Origin: UBA2421 sp002343075
GTDB taxonomy: Bacteria > Planctomycetota > Phycisphaerae > Tepidisphaerales > Tepidisphaeraceae
NCBI GenBank assembly: GCA_937982565.1
Contig: CALJLN010000045.1
Coordinates: forward strand, 1-64,000
Direction: 5' to 3'
DNA: 64,000 bases
Under the pieces are notes generated by a model. That model saw nothing but the letters and a program-made list of their open reading frames with translations. It was not told the origin of the DNA and ran no database searches. The position numbers and the translations under genes were made by a program. Positions 44,369-52,889 of the stretch are shown here, in pieces. Numbering within the stretch: position 1 is the stretch's first letter; each line of letters begins with the position of its first letter.

Positions 44369-44900
44369 CAGATTGTGATGAAGGCGGCACAAAAGCGCCC
44401 GCCACGAAATCGCCACTTTTTCCGCCTGTTTTTTCTATGAGGCGAATGCCGTCGATGCGCATCGTCTTGTCGATTGCCTTGCACATGTCATAAATTGTGA
44501 GGGCGGCGACACTTACAGCCGTGAGGGCTTCCATTTCCACGCCGGTTTTGGCGGTGATGGTTGCGGTGGCGCGCAGACGAATCTCGACTAGAGTTGCAGA
44601 AAACCGGCCGAGTTTGGGAAGGTTAATCTGTATGTTCACGCTCTCGATGGGCAGCGGGTGGCAAAGAGGAATTAGTTCCCCGGTACGCTTCGCCGCCATG
44701 ATGCCTGCAAGCCGGGCGGCCGCGATGACATCGCCTTTAGGTGTCTGACCCTTTGCGATGGCAAGCACCGTCGCCCGCTGTAGACGAATGACTCCCTCAG
44801 CCGTCGCCGAGCGCCTGGAAATCGCCTTCGCGCCGACATCAACCATGAGAGCGCGCCCAGCGGGATCGAGGTGGGTGAGGTTTTTTGTTCGTGTTTTCAA
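44322..44900 (-). CDS. moaC: cyclic pyranopterin monophosphate synthase MoaC
   Basis: A 192-residue protein. LTHLDPAGRALMVDVGAKAISRRSATAEG, the active-site LIPLCHPLPIESV, and GVEMEALTAVSVAALTIYDMCKAID with KTGGKSGDF define MoaC, which acts in molybdenum cofactor synthesis after MoaA. The start is TTG at 44900: the family's LTHxxxxGxAxMVDV region lies upstream of the first ATG. That TTG overlaps the parE stop (TTGA). The 18-residue C-terminal tail (SSQSATAPTTRSKPPRGRK) is extra and overlaps the opposite-strand flavin gene. Confidence 0.9.
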   Translation of the reverse strand: MKTRTKNLTHLDPAGRALMVDVGAKAISRRSATAEGVIRLQRATVLAIAKGQTPKGDVIAAARLAGIMAAKRTGELIPLCHPLPIESVNIQINLPKLGRFSATLVEIRLRATATITAKTGVEMEALTAVSVAALTIYDMCKAIDKTMRIDGIRLIEKTGGKSGDFVAGAFVPPSSQSATAPTTRSKPPRGRK

Positions 44901-45211
44901 TCCCGAGATGCATCTCCGAAGACCGTCGAGAAATCGCGGCTTCCTTGAATGATCCGTACGACTTCCACGCGGGCTTCGTCGTGTCGATAAGCGATCACAT
45001 AAGAGTAGATCCGGTAAAAGCGGAGCGACTTGTTACGAACATCTTTTCGTTGATGTCCAAAATGAGGACTGTACTGCAATGTTGTAAAGACACGCTGGAA
45101 GTTGCGCAGCACGCGGTCGGATGTCTTTTCGCTCGTCCTTCGCTCGATGTAAGAAATGATGTCCACAAGGTCGTTTTGTGCTGACGGCGCAATGAATAGC
45201 TGGCGAGTCAT
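44897..45211 (-). CDS. parE: ParE/RelE-family toxin
   Basis: A 104-residue RelE/ParE-fold protein: LFIAPSAQNDLVDIISYIERRTSEKTSDRVLRNF, then LQYSPHFGHQRKDVRNKSLRFYRIYSYVIAYRHD and VVRIIQGSRDF. Relatives inhibit gyrase or cut mRNA. It follows the ParD-like antitoxin gene with ATGA overlap and is itself followed by moaC with TTGA overlap, an unusual coupling of a toxin to a biosynthetic gene. Confidence 0.82.
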   Translation of the reverse strand: MTRQLFIAPSAQNDLVDIISYIERRTSEKTSDRVLRNFQRVFTTLQYSPHFGHQRKDVRNKSLRFYRIYSYVIAYRHDEARVEVVRIIQGSRDFSTVFGDASRD

Positions 45212-45471
45212 GGCTGCTTGGGCTGACGACGCTTTAGGAGTTCACTCTGAACATTCAAAATCGCTTTCGCCGCGGGAACGCCTTCGCCAGCATCAAGTTC
45301 TCTTACCCCGACTTCGAGGATTGCGTTCAAGTCTTCCGGACACATCTCCAAGTTGTCTTGCGAAAACTGCTGCAGTGCCGCCGCAATCAGTTCAGCGGGC
45401 GAAGTATAGCCATGCGCCTGCATTTGCGATTTGACAAGAAGCTCGGTTTCTGGATCGATCCTGATGGTCAT
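45208..45471 (-). CDS. parD: ParD-like antitoxin
   Basis: An 87-residue protein with an N-terminal ribbon-helix-helix-like start (MTIRIDPETELLVKSQM, then GYTSPAELIAAALQQF) that would bind DNA and a C-terminal part that would wrap the toxin. The gene precedes parE and overlaps it by 4 bp. TATAAT (45489-45494) and AGGAG lie upstream, so this is the first gene of a parD-parE-moaC unit and it should autorepress. Confidence 0.78.
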   Translation of the reverse strand: MTIRIDPETELLVKSQMQAHGYTSPAELIAAALQQFSQDNLEMCPEDLNAILEVGVRELDAGEGVPAAKAILNVQSELLKRRQPKQP

Positions 45472-45488
45472 TCAATGGCTCCTATTTG

Positions 45489-45494
45489 ATTATA
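45489..45494 (-). promoter_or_regulatory. -10 box of parDE-moaC unit
   Basis: TATAAT on the minus strand, 17 bases before the ParD ATG (45471), with AGGAG between. TTGCGC about 19 bases further upstream may be the -35. Confidence 0.55.
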
Positions 45495-45540
45495 GCAGCA
45501 ATGCCAAACTCGAGCGCAAAAATTCGACAAGGCGTGAGTC

Positions 45541-45819
45541 TTACCTCCGCAGCATCACCCACGACATCACGATGATTGCCACCGCTGCACCGCCGATGAG
45601 CAGCCAGATTGGGACGGGGCGTGGCGCGTCTTCGCGAGAGAGATACTTTCCGCAATGGTGGCACCACTCGGCGTCTTCGGTGATGAGTTTCTTGCAATAG
45701 GGACATGGGTCCAGGGCAGGGGAGTCGGGGTCGGGATCCATGTCTTCCTCCCGCGGGAGATCGCGGTCGGATAGCGCGTCGGATTCGCTGTCTTCACGGT
45801 CGTTGTCGTATTGCGACAT
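45541..45819 (-). CDS. zinc-ribbon membrane protein
   Basis: A 92-residue protein with an acidic N-terminus rich in Asp and Glu, a zinc ribbon (CPYC at 39-42 and CHHC at 53-56) and one C-terminal membrane segment (about 72-90). The ribbon would be cytoplasmic and the helix anchors it. It starts 3 bp after the kdsA stop, so the two genes are coupled. Function unknown. Confidence 0.7.
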   Translation of the reverse strand: MSQYDNDREDSESDALSDRDLPREEDMDPDPDSPALDPCPYCKKLITEDAEWCHHCGKYLSREDAPRPVPIWLLIGGAAVAIIVMSWVMLRR

Positions 45820-45822
45820 GTC

Positions 45823-46659
45823 TTACTTCAGATTGAGCTGGTGAATCGCCTGGCACTTTTGAAGCAATGGCTGGACCTCGTCCAAACCAAGCATCGTTGC
45901 AGGGTCGCTTCGGGCATTCTTCGGGTCTGGATGGCATTCCATGAAAAGCCCACTCACGCAGCCTGTTGCGACCGCGGCGCGTGCCAGCAATGCAGAGAAC
46001 TGTGGGTTTCCACCCGACTGCGTACCTTGTGCGGCAGGCTGTTGCGTGCTGTGGGTAATGTCAAACACCACGGGGCAGCCGGTCTGTTTCATCAGCGGCA
46101 GGCCGGTAAAGTCGTTAATCAGCCTATTGTAGCCGAAAAAGGTGCCGCGTTCGGTGAGCAAGATCGAGGGTGCCGGAGAATCAGCCTGCGCAGTGGCAGC
46201 GCGGTTGGCCAGCCCCTGGGCTTCCCGAATCTTCGAGACTGCGTTGCTCATCTCAGCGGGGGACATGAATTGGCCCTTTTTGACGTTAATCGCCTTGCCA
46301 GTTCGCCCGGCGGCGTGCAGCAGATCGGTCTGGCGGGCCAAAAATGCAGGTATCTGCAGGATATCGACTACCTTTGCCGCGACGGCGGCCTGGTCTGGTT
46401 CATGAATGTCGGTCAACACCGGCACGCCAAGCTCGTTCTTTACTCGGTCGAGCACGAGCAGGCCGTCAGTCATCCCCGGGCCGCGAAAACTCGCCCCGCT
46501 GGAACGATTGGCCTTGTCAAAGCTGGCCTTGAAGACATAAGTCATGTTCAGAGCATCACATACGCGCTTAACATGCGCGCCGATCTGCAGGCACTGCTCC
46601 AGAGATTCAATCACGCAAGGGCCGGCAATCACGAACAAGCGTTCAGGCGGAAGTAGCAT
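45823..46659 (-). CDS. kdsA: 3-deoxy-8-phosphooctulonate synthase KdsA
   Basis: A 278-residue enzyme that condenses phosphoenolpyruvate with arabinose 5-phosphate to make Kdo-8-phosphate for the inner core of LPS. Motifs are FVIAGPCVIES, VFKASFDKANRSS, GVPVLTDIHEP and LTERGTFFGYNRLINDF, with VVFDITHSTQQP near the C-terminus. The ATG at 46659 is taken over a longer in-frame frame to 46719, whose extra residues are unlike the family. With lpxI this shows outer-membrane lipid synthesis. Confidence 0.93.
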   Translation of the reverse strand: MLLPPERLFVIAGPCVIESLEQCLQIGAHVKRVCDALNMTYVFKASFDKANRSSGASFRGPGMTDGLLVLDRVKNELGVPVLTDIHEPDQAAVAAKVVDILQIPAFLARQTDLLHAAGRTGKAINVKKGQFMSPAEMSNAVSKIREAQGLANRAATAQADSPAPSILLTERGTFFGYNRLINDFTGLPLMKQTGCPVVFDITHSTQQPAAQGTQSGGNPQFSALLARAAVATGCVSGLFMECHPDPKNARSDPATMLGLDEVQPLLQKCQAIHQLNLK

Positions 46660-46740
46660 GTTGGCGTTTGAAGGAAAGAGGGGGGTAGCCCCGGGCGGGC
46701 AGCGAACGCGACACAGCATTCGACGATCTGCCCGGCTGAG

Positions 46741-47637
46741 CTATTGCACGATAAACGGCAGCCGGACGTCCATCAACTCAATTGTCGCCGGCGTGTGGCC
46801 CGCGGCTTCACCGTCGAGCTGGATGGGAACGGGTGAAGGACCGTCAACAATAACCTTGTGTCCACGCACATAAACTGCGCCCTCGGCCCGTACATGCATT
46901 CCAGTAGCCGCCTTTAGCATCCATTTGACGGCCTGAGCACGAGTCTTGCAGGGCAAAATGCAGATGTCGAGTAAATCGTCGTCGCTGCGCGCATCGGGAA
47001 GCATGGGAATACCAGTGCCGTACTCTCGCACGTTGCCCACATAGACCAACGCTGGCGCGTCTCGGTGCACGGTCTTCCCATCGACCTCGACTGTCACTTT
47101 TGGGTAACTGAACGCCCGCAGCGTATCGATCGTCGGAATAACGTAGCTGCCTTTGGTAATCGGGCCGGTCCGGCGCCTGGTAAGTTCATGAACGACATGT
47201 GCATCGAACCCCACACCGGCGACGGCGAGAAAGATGTTGCCGTTGCAGCGGCACGCATCGATCTCGACGATTTTGCGAGCCTCAATCGCATGCCCGATTC
47301 GCTCGATATCGCGGGTTCGCCGCCACGGTAGCTTGAGGTGTTTGGCAACCAGATTTGCTGTGCCGAGCGGGACAATGAGGATCGGCGGGAGCACATTGTC
47401 GGAGACATTGAGGACCAGTTCTGAAACGCCTTGAAGGGTGCCATCGCCGCCGATACTCACAACTGCGTGCAAGGGGCCCAGCGATCGCACGCGGTCGCGA
47501 TCGACCCCGCTTGCGGGGAGCGAGAAGTGCTCGACATGAAAGTCGCGTTGCAGGTGGGCCTGAAGCTGCTCGCTGATGCCCATGGCCTTCCCTCGGCCGG
47601 CAATGGGATTGGCGAAGATAACGACGGGTCGTTTCAT
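46741..47637 (-). CDS. diacylglycerol/sphingosine-kinase-family lipid kinase
   Basis: A 298-residue YegS/LCB5-type kinase: VVIFANPIAGRGKAM at the start, VSIGGDGTLQGVSELVL (the GGDGT nucleotide loop), VPLGTANLVAKHLKLP, and VGFDAHVVHEL. It would phosphorylate a lipid alcohol such as diacylglycerol. The ATG at 47637 has TATCAT ten bases upstream. It is divergent from the membrane protein gene at 47780. Confidence 0.88.
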   Translation of the reverse strand: MKRPVVIFANPIAGRGKAMGISEQLQAHLQRDFHVEHFSLPASGVDRDRVRSLGPLHAVVSIGGDGTLQGVSELVLNVSDNVLPPILIVPLGTANLVAKHLKLPWRRTRDIERIGHAIEARKIVEIDACRCNGNIFLAVAGVGFDAHVVHELTRRRTGPITKGSYVIPTIDTLRAFSYPKVTVEVDGKTVHRDAPALVYVGNVREYGTGIPMLPDARSDDDLLDICILPCKTRAQAVKWMLKAATGMHVRAEGAVYVRGHKVIVDGPSPVPIQLDGEAAGHTPATIELMDVRLPFIVQ

Positions 47638-47699
47638 AAGTCGCGGAATGATACTCAAACCCGGGCATAAGCGTGAGCAGGCGAGAGGCTGCATCACAA

Positions 47700-47727
47700 T
47701 TGAACAGGGGCGCGGCGGGACTATACT
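47700..47727 (+). promoter_or_regulatory. sigma-70-type promoter
   Basis: TTGAAC (47700-47705), 16-base spacer, TATACT (47722-47727), upstream of the ATG at 47780 with a leader of about 46 nt and GAGGA ribosome site. It is one of the clearer complete promoters in the window. Confidence 0.65.
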
Positions 47728-47779
47728 GTCTGCGAGGCACAATGGCCCTGACACGACATTTGCGCACGAGGAAGCAGAC

Positions 47780-49411
47780 ATGCCAGACAACCCGGTGACA
47801 GTTCGAGGGATCGACTATAAATCGGTCTTCCCCTTTACCTTGATTTTTCGATCGTTTCGAGTGGCGGTGCATCCGTCGAAGCTGATTCTCGCGGTGCTGG
47901 CGATGATCCTGATTTACTTTTCCGGGTCAATCCTCGACGCCATCTGGCCATCGCGCGCGGTGCCGGGTGAGATTGCGATCTACGCTGCATCGCGGGGCGA
48001 AAGAAACGCCGGCCGCCTGTACCATGAGCGCGTGGGTGAGGCCCGTCGCGAGGCGCAGGCCGAGTATGAGCGGATGCTGGTCGCGACGGGCAAATCGAAA
48101 GAGCAGGCCCGGTTCGGCGATATCAAGTGGACCATCATTCATAACCGCGACAAAGACGTGAAGGCCGCCCGCGAGCGTTATGAAAACGTCAGAAAGTCGG
48201 CGGACGAAGCATTGGCCAATGCGCCGGAAGACAAGAAATCCGAGGCGCGCACCGCGCGCGATGAAGCCCTCGCCGCAGCGGAGCAGGCGGCGAACCGCGC
48301 GGTTACGGTGGCGTATTCGGAGGCCAGCGATCAGTACAAGGAAGCCCGCGCGGCGCGCGGTGCAGGACTCTTTGAGACGTTCGTAGGTCAGCAGGTGGGA
48401 TTGCTCAATAATCTGATTGCCGCCGTGCGCGACTGGCGATGGATTGGCCGTGAGGGCGTCATTGACATCTGTGTAAGGTTTTTTACGGTTGGCCCGGTGT
48501 GGGCGATTCGCCATCATCCAATTTTCTTTTCGCTGTTCTTCCTCGCTTTTCTCTCGATCTGGTCGGTGTTTGGCGGGGCGATCGCCCGAATCGCAGCGGT
48601 GCATCTGGCGCGGGAAGAAAAGATCTCGATTCGGCAGGCTTTGCGATTCTCGACATCAAAGTTTCTGAGCTTCTTTTCCGCACCGATCATTCCACTCTTC
48701 ATTGTGCTCGGGCTGGGTCTGGTTGTCGCTGTAGGTGGGTTGATTACCAATATTCCATTCTTGGGGCCGATTGTCGTGGGTGCGCTGTTTTTCCTCGCGC
48801 TCGCGGCGGGGTTTGTGATGGCACTGGTCATTCTCGGCCTCGGCGGTGGGTTTAACCTGATGTATCCCACAATCGCCGTTGAGGGTTCCGACAGCTTCGA
48901 CGCCATCAGCCGCAGCTTCAGCTATCTCTACGCGCGCCCGTGGCGGTTGGCTTTTTACAGTGCGGTTGCGATTGTCTACGGCGCACTCTGCTACATGTTC
49001 ATCCGCTACTTTTTGGACCTGTTGCTGATGCTTGCACATTTCTTTGCCGGCATGCTCGTCTTCGGCACCGCGAACAACAACGATCCGCTTTGGAATGTGA
49101 TCTGGCCCGGCCCGACGATCACGGGGCGGCTCTCTTACTCGGTCGACTTCTTTGCGCTGGGTGCTGGCCAGAGTCTGGGGGCATTTTTTATCTGGTGCTG
49201 GGTGCATTTGCTTGCGGCCCTCCTCGGCGGTTTTGCGATCAGCTTTTTCTTCGTTGCCAGCACTTCGATTTATTACCTGATGCGCAAAGAAGTCGACGCC
49301 ACCGAACTTGACGATGTTTACCTTGAACAAAGCGAGGAAGATTTCGGCGAGACCCTGCCCGCTGCGAGTGTCCCCGATGCGACCGCTCCAGCTCCTCCGG
49401 CGGCAGGATGA
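47780..49411 (+). CDS. multi-spanning membrane protein with coiled-coil insert
   Basis: A 543-residue protein. After one membrane segment (about 35-55) comes a roughly 130-residue charged alpha-helical region (ERNAGRLYHERVGEARREAQ through DQYKEARAARGAGL), likely coiled coil outside the membrane. Then about six further membrane segments follow between residues 250 and 500, ending in a short acidic tail. GAGGA lies seven bases before the ATG. No family is recognised with confidence. Confidence 0.6.
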   Translation: MPDNPVTVRGIDYKSVFPFTLIFRSFRVAVHPSKLILAVLAMILIYFSGSILDAIWPSRAVPGEIAIYAASRGERNAGRLYHERVGEARREAQAEYERMLVATGKSKEQARFGDIKWTIIHNRDKDVKAARERYENVRKSADEALANAPEDKKSEARTARDEALAAAEQAANRAVTVAYSEASDQYKEARAARGAGLFETFVGQQVGLLNNLIAAVRDWRWIGREGVIDICVRFFTVGPVWAIRHHPIFFSLFFLAFLSIWSVFGGAIARIAAVHLAREEKISIRQALRFSTSKFLSFFSAPIIPLFIVLGLGLVVAVGGLITNIPFLGPIVVGALFFLALAAGFVMALVILGLGGGFNLMYPTIAVEGSDSFDAISRSFSYLYARPWRLAFYSAVAIVYGALCYMFIRYFLDLLLMLAHFFAGMLVFGTANNNDPLWNVIWPGPTITGRLSYSVDFFALGAGQSLGAFFIWCWVHLLAALLGGFAISFFFVASTSIYYLMRKEVDATELDDVYLEQSEEDFGETLPAASVPDATAPAPPAAG

Positions 49412-49532
49412 GCAGGCTTCAGATTTGGGCATTCACCAGTTTGGTCTGGCGCTGGCAGTCATGTGGCTCGGCGATCGGGTTCATTCCCGTTGTCAGCGAG
49501 CAGAGTGCCCATGGTGCGCTCGTTGACGGCGG

Positions 49533-49760
49533 CTACACCTTACTGTCTGCGTCGTCGGGGCCGATTCCGTCTCTGCCGATTTCTCCGCCGATTTCTCCAT
49601 CGTGCGCTTCGTCGGTGTCTATCACGGGAATCTGATACTTCCCGCCGAGCCAGCGGCCGAGATCGATGAGCTTGCAACGGTCGCTGCAAAATGGAGAGAA
49701 TCGGTCCGGTACACTGCCCGGGCGGGGGGAAATCGACCGCTTGCAGATGGGGCATATCAT
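49533..49760 (-). CDS. yacG: YacG-family zinc protein (gyrase inhibitor)
   Basis: A 75-residue protein with the YacG zinc finger: Cys3-X2-Cys6 and Cys25-X3-Cys29, followed by LIDLGRWLGGKYQIP, the family signature. YacG of E. coli binds and inhibits DNA gyrase. It is the last gene of the chaperone-side minus-strand group, 24 bp after the FmdB gene. The final third is acidic. Confidence 0.85.
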   Translation of the reverse strand: MICPICKRSISPRPGSVPDRFSPFCSDRCKLIDLGRWLGGKYQIPVIDTDEAHDGEIGGEIGRDGIGPDDADSKV

Positions 49761-49784
49761 CCAACACCAGCCTTCTGCAGCCGG

Positions 49785-50165
49785 CTATCGCGGCTTTCCG
49801 CGAGGCTTCGCACTTTTCGCAGGGGGTGCCTTGGGCGATTCAACCTTCGCCGGCGGCCCAGCGGGCGACTTTGCCCCGCCGTCGGCTTTCGCCGGCGCAC
49901 CGGCCGAGGGTGCGGCGTCGGCTGGCTTGGCTGAATCGCCGGTTGCCGGTGAATCAGCCTTAGCAGCCTCTTTGTATTTCTCGCTTCGGTAGTCGGTAAT
50001 GTAAAAGCCGTCGCCCTTGAACAGCAGCGCCGCACCCGTTCCAATCAACCGGCGAAGCTTCGGCTTCTTACAACTGGGACACTTTTTCAGCGGCGCAGCG
50101 GTGATTGACTGAAACGCCTCGAACGCGTGCTCGCACTTCTCGCATTTATAGTCGTATGTCGGCAT
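49785..50165 (-). CDS. FmdB-family zinc-ribbon protein
   Basis: A 126-residue protein that starts with the FmdB zinc ribbon (MPTYDYKCEKCEHAFEAFQS; Cys8, Cys11, Cys29, Cys32) typical of putative regulatory proteins, and continues into a long Pro/Ala/Lys-rich, disordered tail. The tail is longer than in most members. It sits 7 bp after grpE and just before yacG. Confidence 0.8.
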   Translation of the reverse strand: MPTYDYKCEKCEHAFEAFQSITAAPLKKCPSCKKPKLRRLIGTGAALLFKGDGFYITDYRSEKYKEAAKADSPATGDSAKPADAAPSAGAPAKADGGAKSPAGPPAKVESPKAPPAKSAKPRGKPR

Positions 50166-50172
50166 GAGTGTT

Positions 50173-50739
50173 TTATTGTGCCTTGGATACGATTACACTG
50201 GCTGGCCGGAGCGTTCGCCCGCGCAGCGCATAGCCCTTTTGCAGCGTTTGCAAGATGGCGGGCTCGGCATACTTGTCGCTGTCCTGCTGCATCACCGCTT
50301 CATGCATGTTCGGATCAAACGCGTCTCCTTCAGATGGTGCAATGAGTGCCACCTGCTGCTGAGCCAACACCGCCAATATTTGATCGTGAACGAGTTGTAA
50401 CCCCTTCAGCACGCTGGCGGTGTCAGTGGCAGCCTCGACTGCGAGTGCGCGCTCAAAGTTATCGATCGCTGGAAGTAGCGCCTTGATCAGCGCGCTATTG
50501 GCGTACTGTTGCCGCTGTTCGGCATCAGCCTCAAGCCGGCGGCGGGAGTTGGCGAAATCGGCCTGAATTCGGGCAAGCCGATTGAGCGCATCATCGCGCT
50601 GCGCGCGCGCTTCGATCAGCTCATTGCTGGCGCCCTCAACCCCGCTTCTGCCCGCGGCCTGTGCTTCAGCCTCGGCGGCGTTGGCGAGATCGTCAAGGTT
50701 CGGCTCGTCGTCGGTGATGTTGTGATCGTGTTCACTCAT
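50173..50739 (-). CDS. grpE: nucleotide exchange factor GrpE
   Basis: A 188-residue protein. The N-terminal half is acidic and disordered with a coiled coil (AQRDDALNRLARIQADFANSR), then the conserved beta-wing with LLPAIDNFERALA, DAFDPNMHEAVMQQ, and the end YALRGRTLRPASVIVSK. It exchanges nucleotide on DnaK and helps DnaJ. It is separated from dnaJ by about 130 bp on the same strand. No dnaK is in the window. Confidence 0.93.
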   Translation of the reverse strand: MSEHDHNITDDEPNLDDLANAAEAEAQAAGRSGVEGASNELIEARAQRDDALNRLARIQADFANSRRRLEADAEQRQQYANSALIKALLPAIDNFERALAVEAATDTASVLKGLQLVHDQILAVLAQQQVALIAPSEGDAFDPNMHEAVMQQDSDKYAEPAILQTLQKGYALRGRTLRPASVIVSKAQ

Positions 50740-50870
50740 GTTGTTCGAGGTCGTTTAGTGACTGGTACAGCTCCTTGACCGGTGGCCCGCAGTGATTCTC
50801 GGAGCTTCACAGCCCCTGCACTCTACCGCGTACATTCTGAGTCCGCCGTACGGGGTAGCAGGCACGGATC

Positions 50871-52016
50871 CTATGCATCTCCGGTAAAGACTCCCTTAAT
50901 CTTCTCCAAAAAGCCCTTCTTCTGCGGCAGTACATCGACATCTTCCGTTGCGGCAAAATCTCTGAGAAGCTGCTTTTGCTTATCGCTAAGCCTCTTGGGC
51001 ACTTCCAGCAGGATCTGCACAACCTGGTCGCCGGTGCGGTGCGAACGCAAGTCGGGCAGGCCTTTGCCCTTCAGTTTGAACATCTCGCCGTGTTGCGTGC
51101 CGGAAGGTACCTCCAGCAATTCGGTCCCTTTCAGCGTCGGCACATCGATCGCCGCCCCGAGAGCCGCCTGCGTAAAGCTGATCGGCACCTGGCAAACGAT
51201 GTCGTTTCCGTGCCTGCTGAAGAGTTGATGCGGCTTGACGGCGATATAGCAGTGCAGATCGCCGGCCGGGGCGCCGGGTTCGCCGGGTTCTCCTTCGCCG
51301 GCAATGCGGACCGCCTGACCCTCGTGTACGCCAGCTGGAATCTTGATCGAAACAGATTTCTTGCGAAGCTGCCTTGCGGTGCCGCCGCAGGACTTGCAGA
51401 AGTCCTTGATGACGGTGCCGCGGCCTCGGCAATTGGGGCAGGTGGTGACCATGCGGAACATTCCGCCGAAGCCCTGCTGCGCGACGCGACCCTGCCCGCC
51501 GCACTGGCCGCAGGAGACTGGTTTCGAACCCTGCTTTGCGCCGGTACCATCGCAGGTAGAGCAGAGGTCTTGCTTTTCAAATTCGATCGACTTTTCGCAG
51601 CCGCTGAGAACCTCATTAAGAGTCAATTCGACCTGTGTTTCGAGATCAAACCCGCGTTGCGCCCGCCGTTGTCCACCGCCGCCGCGCCCGCCACCTATTC
51701 CGCCAAACCCGCCGCCGAAGATGTCCTCGAACATCGAAAAGATGTCGCCGACATCCATGTGCGAGAAATCATGCTGGCCTTGGACGCCCTGATGCCCAAA
51801 CTGGTCGTACCGCTGGCGCTTGTTGGGATCGGACAGGATTTCATACGCTTCGGCACACTCTTTGAAGTGCAGTTCTGCCTGGGTATCGCCCGGATTGCGG
51901 TCGGGGTGATACTTCATCGCCAGCCGACGATATGAGCGCTTGATCTCCTCACTGTCAGCGGTCTTGGTGACGGAGAGGATTTCGTAATAATCGCGTTTAG
52001 TTGTTGCCACGGACAT
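50871..52016 (-). CDS. dnaJ: chaperone DnaJ
   Basis: A 381-residue class I J-protein. The J domain has YHPDRNPGD, then a Gly/Phe-rich stretch (FGGGFGGIGGG), four zinc-finger repeats (CSTCDGTG, CGQCGGQG, CPNCRGRG and the last as CKSCGGTA, in which the final glycine is replaced) and a C-terminal domain ending in FLEKIKGVF. It delivers unfolded proteins to DnaK. It follows hicA by 14 bp on the same strand. Confidence 0.96.
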   Translation of the reverse strand: MSVATTKRDYYEILSVTKTADSEEIKRSYRRLAMKYHPDRNPGDTQAELHFKECAEAYEILSDPNKRQRYDQFGHQGVQGQHDFSHMDVGDIFSMFEDIFGGGFGGIGGGRGGGGQRRAQRGFDLETQVELTLNEVLSGCEKSIEFEKQDLCSTCDGTGAKQGSKPVSCGQCGGQGRVAQQGFGGMFRMVTTCPNCRGRGTVIKDFCKSCGGTARQLRKKSVSIKIPAGVHEGQAVRIAGEGEPGEPGAPAGDLHCYIAVKPHQLFSRHGNDIVCQVPISFTQAALGAAIDVPTLKGTELLEVPSGTQHGEMFKLKGKGLPDLRSHRTGDQVVQILLEVPKRLSDKQKQLLRDFAATEDVDVLPQKKGFLEKIKGVFTGDA

Positions 52017-52030
52017 ACCTGGGTTATCGG

Positions 52031-52255
52031 CTACAGGGCGGCAAGGAACTGATCGACCGTCACATTCGCCGCACGAATCAAATTGCGAGGTGTGCCGCGG
52101 GCAACTTCCTTGTGGTCTGGCACGGAAAGCGAGACGACCTCTCCGGCCTTCGTCATAATGATGTGACTGGCCTGCTGCCTGTCAACCGTCCAGCCGAATC
52201 GCTGGAAAGTTTGCGCTACCTTCCGGCCGCTGATCACTGGAACATGCGAGCCCAT
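52031..52255 (-). CDS. hicA: HicA-family mRNA interferase
   Basis: A 74-residue double-stranded-RNA-binding-fold protein: ISGRKVAQTFQRFGWTVDRQQASHIIMTKAG with the catalytic His in the SHxxM motif, and VSLSVPDHKEVARGTPRNLIRAA. HicA toxins cut mRNA and tmRNA. Its ATG shares one base with the hicB stop (TGATG), so HicB is made first. Confidence 0.85.
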   Translation of the reverse strand: MGSHVPVISGRKVAQTFQRFGWTVDRQQASHIIMTKAGEVVSLSVPDHKEVARGTPRNLIRAANVTVDQFLAAL

Positions 52256-52461
52256 CAGACCTTCACCTCGACCTGTTGCGTCTCGACGGTGAGGGGCAAG
52301 CCCTTTTCCGCGCGAACTTCAAGGCAAACCTTTACTGCTTTCTTCACGTTCGCAACCGCTCGAACTTTTGTCTTACCTTGACTCACGAAGCCGGGGATCG
52401 ACAGGCATTCCGCGATCCACATGCCGCCCTCGTCGCAGCTAAGGGTTATCGCGCAATTCAT
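52255..52461 (-). CDS. hicB: HicB-family antitoxin
   Basis: A 68-residue protein: ITLSCDEGGMWIAECLSIPGFVSQGKTKVRAVANVKKAVKVCLE, the partial RNase-H fold of HicB. No C-terminal DNA-binding domain is present. The ATG at 52461 has GGAGGG upstream; an upstream extension to 52536 is not supported. The antitoxin-first order is the reverse of the classical hicAB order. Confidence 0.82.
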   Translation of the reverse strand: MNCAITLSCDEGGMWIAECLSIPGFVSQGKTKVRAVANVKKAVKVCLEVRAEKGLPLTVETQQVEVKV

Positions 52462-52536
52462 CCAATCCCTCCACCCGTCATCATCCTGACTACCACCAAT
52501 CGCGCGCCATGCCCACGAAAATGATGATGGTTGCAA

Positions 52537-52818
52537 TCAATCTCGAGACAACACCAGCGGAATCAAGCTTGCCGCACTTCCAAAAAATGAGGCGGTGCGT
52601 TCCCTGGCAACTCGCTCGATCTGATCCTCAATCGATGACACGGTCTCCACATTGCTAATCCCGTTCAATATCAGCAGTGAAAGAGAAAATGGCACAATCA
52701 AGACCGCATTCCACCAGCCAAATTGATCGATCCAATCAAAGTCTAAAACTGCTGCCACAGCGAACGGGATGAGCAAAATCAGCAAAGCTACTCGTAGCCA
52801 GAAGCGAAGTCGCGCCAT
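52537..52818 (-). CDS. 93-residue two-helix membrane protein
   Basis: A small hypothetical protein with two membrane segments (about 8-24 and 37-54), WIDQFGWWNAVLIVPFSLSLLILNG between them, and a charged C-terminal part (VETVSSIEDQIERVARERT). It lies between groEL and hicB. No family is recognised. Confidence 0.55.
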   Translation of the reverse strand: MARLRFWLRVALLILLIPFAVAAVLDFDWIDQFGWWNAVLIVPFSLSLLILNGISNVETVSSIEDQIERVARERTASFFGSAASLIPLVLSRD

Positions 52819-52847
52819 TCTTTTGCCGAACGAACCCTCACCCCAAC

Positions 52848-52871
52848 CCTCTCCCGGAGCACCGGGAGAGG
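52848..52871. repeat. CCTCTCCCGG-AGCA-CCGGGAGAGG inverted repeat
   Basis: A perfect 10-bp inverted repeat with a 4-base loop, set in CTCACCCCAACCCT. It lies just after the groEL copy on the minus strand. This CCCTCTCCCGGAG class of repeat is, to my knowledge, common in many genomes. It may serve as a processing or termination hairpin, without a T-run. Confidence 0.65.
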
Positions 52872-52889
52872 TTGCGGGTAGTCGTCCAT

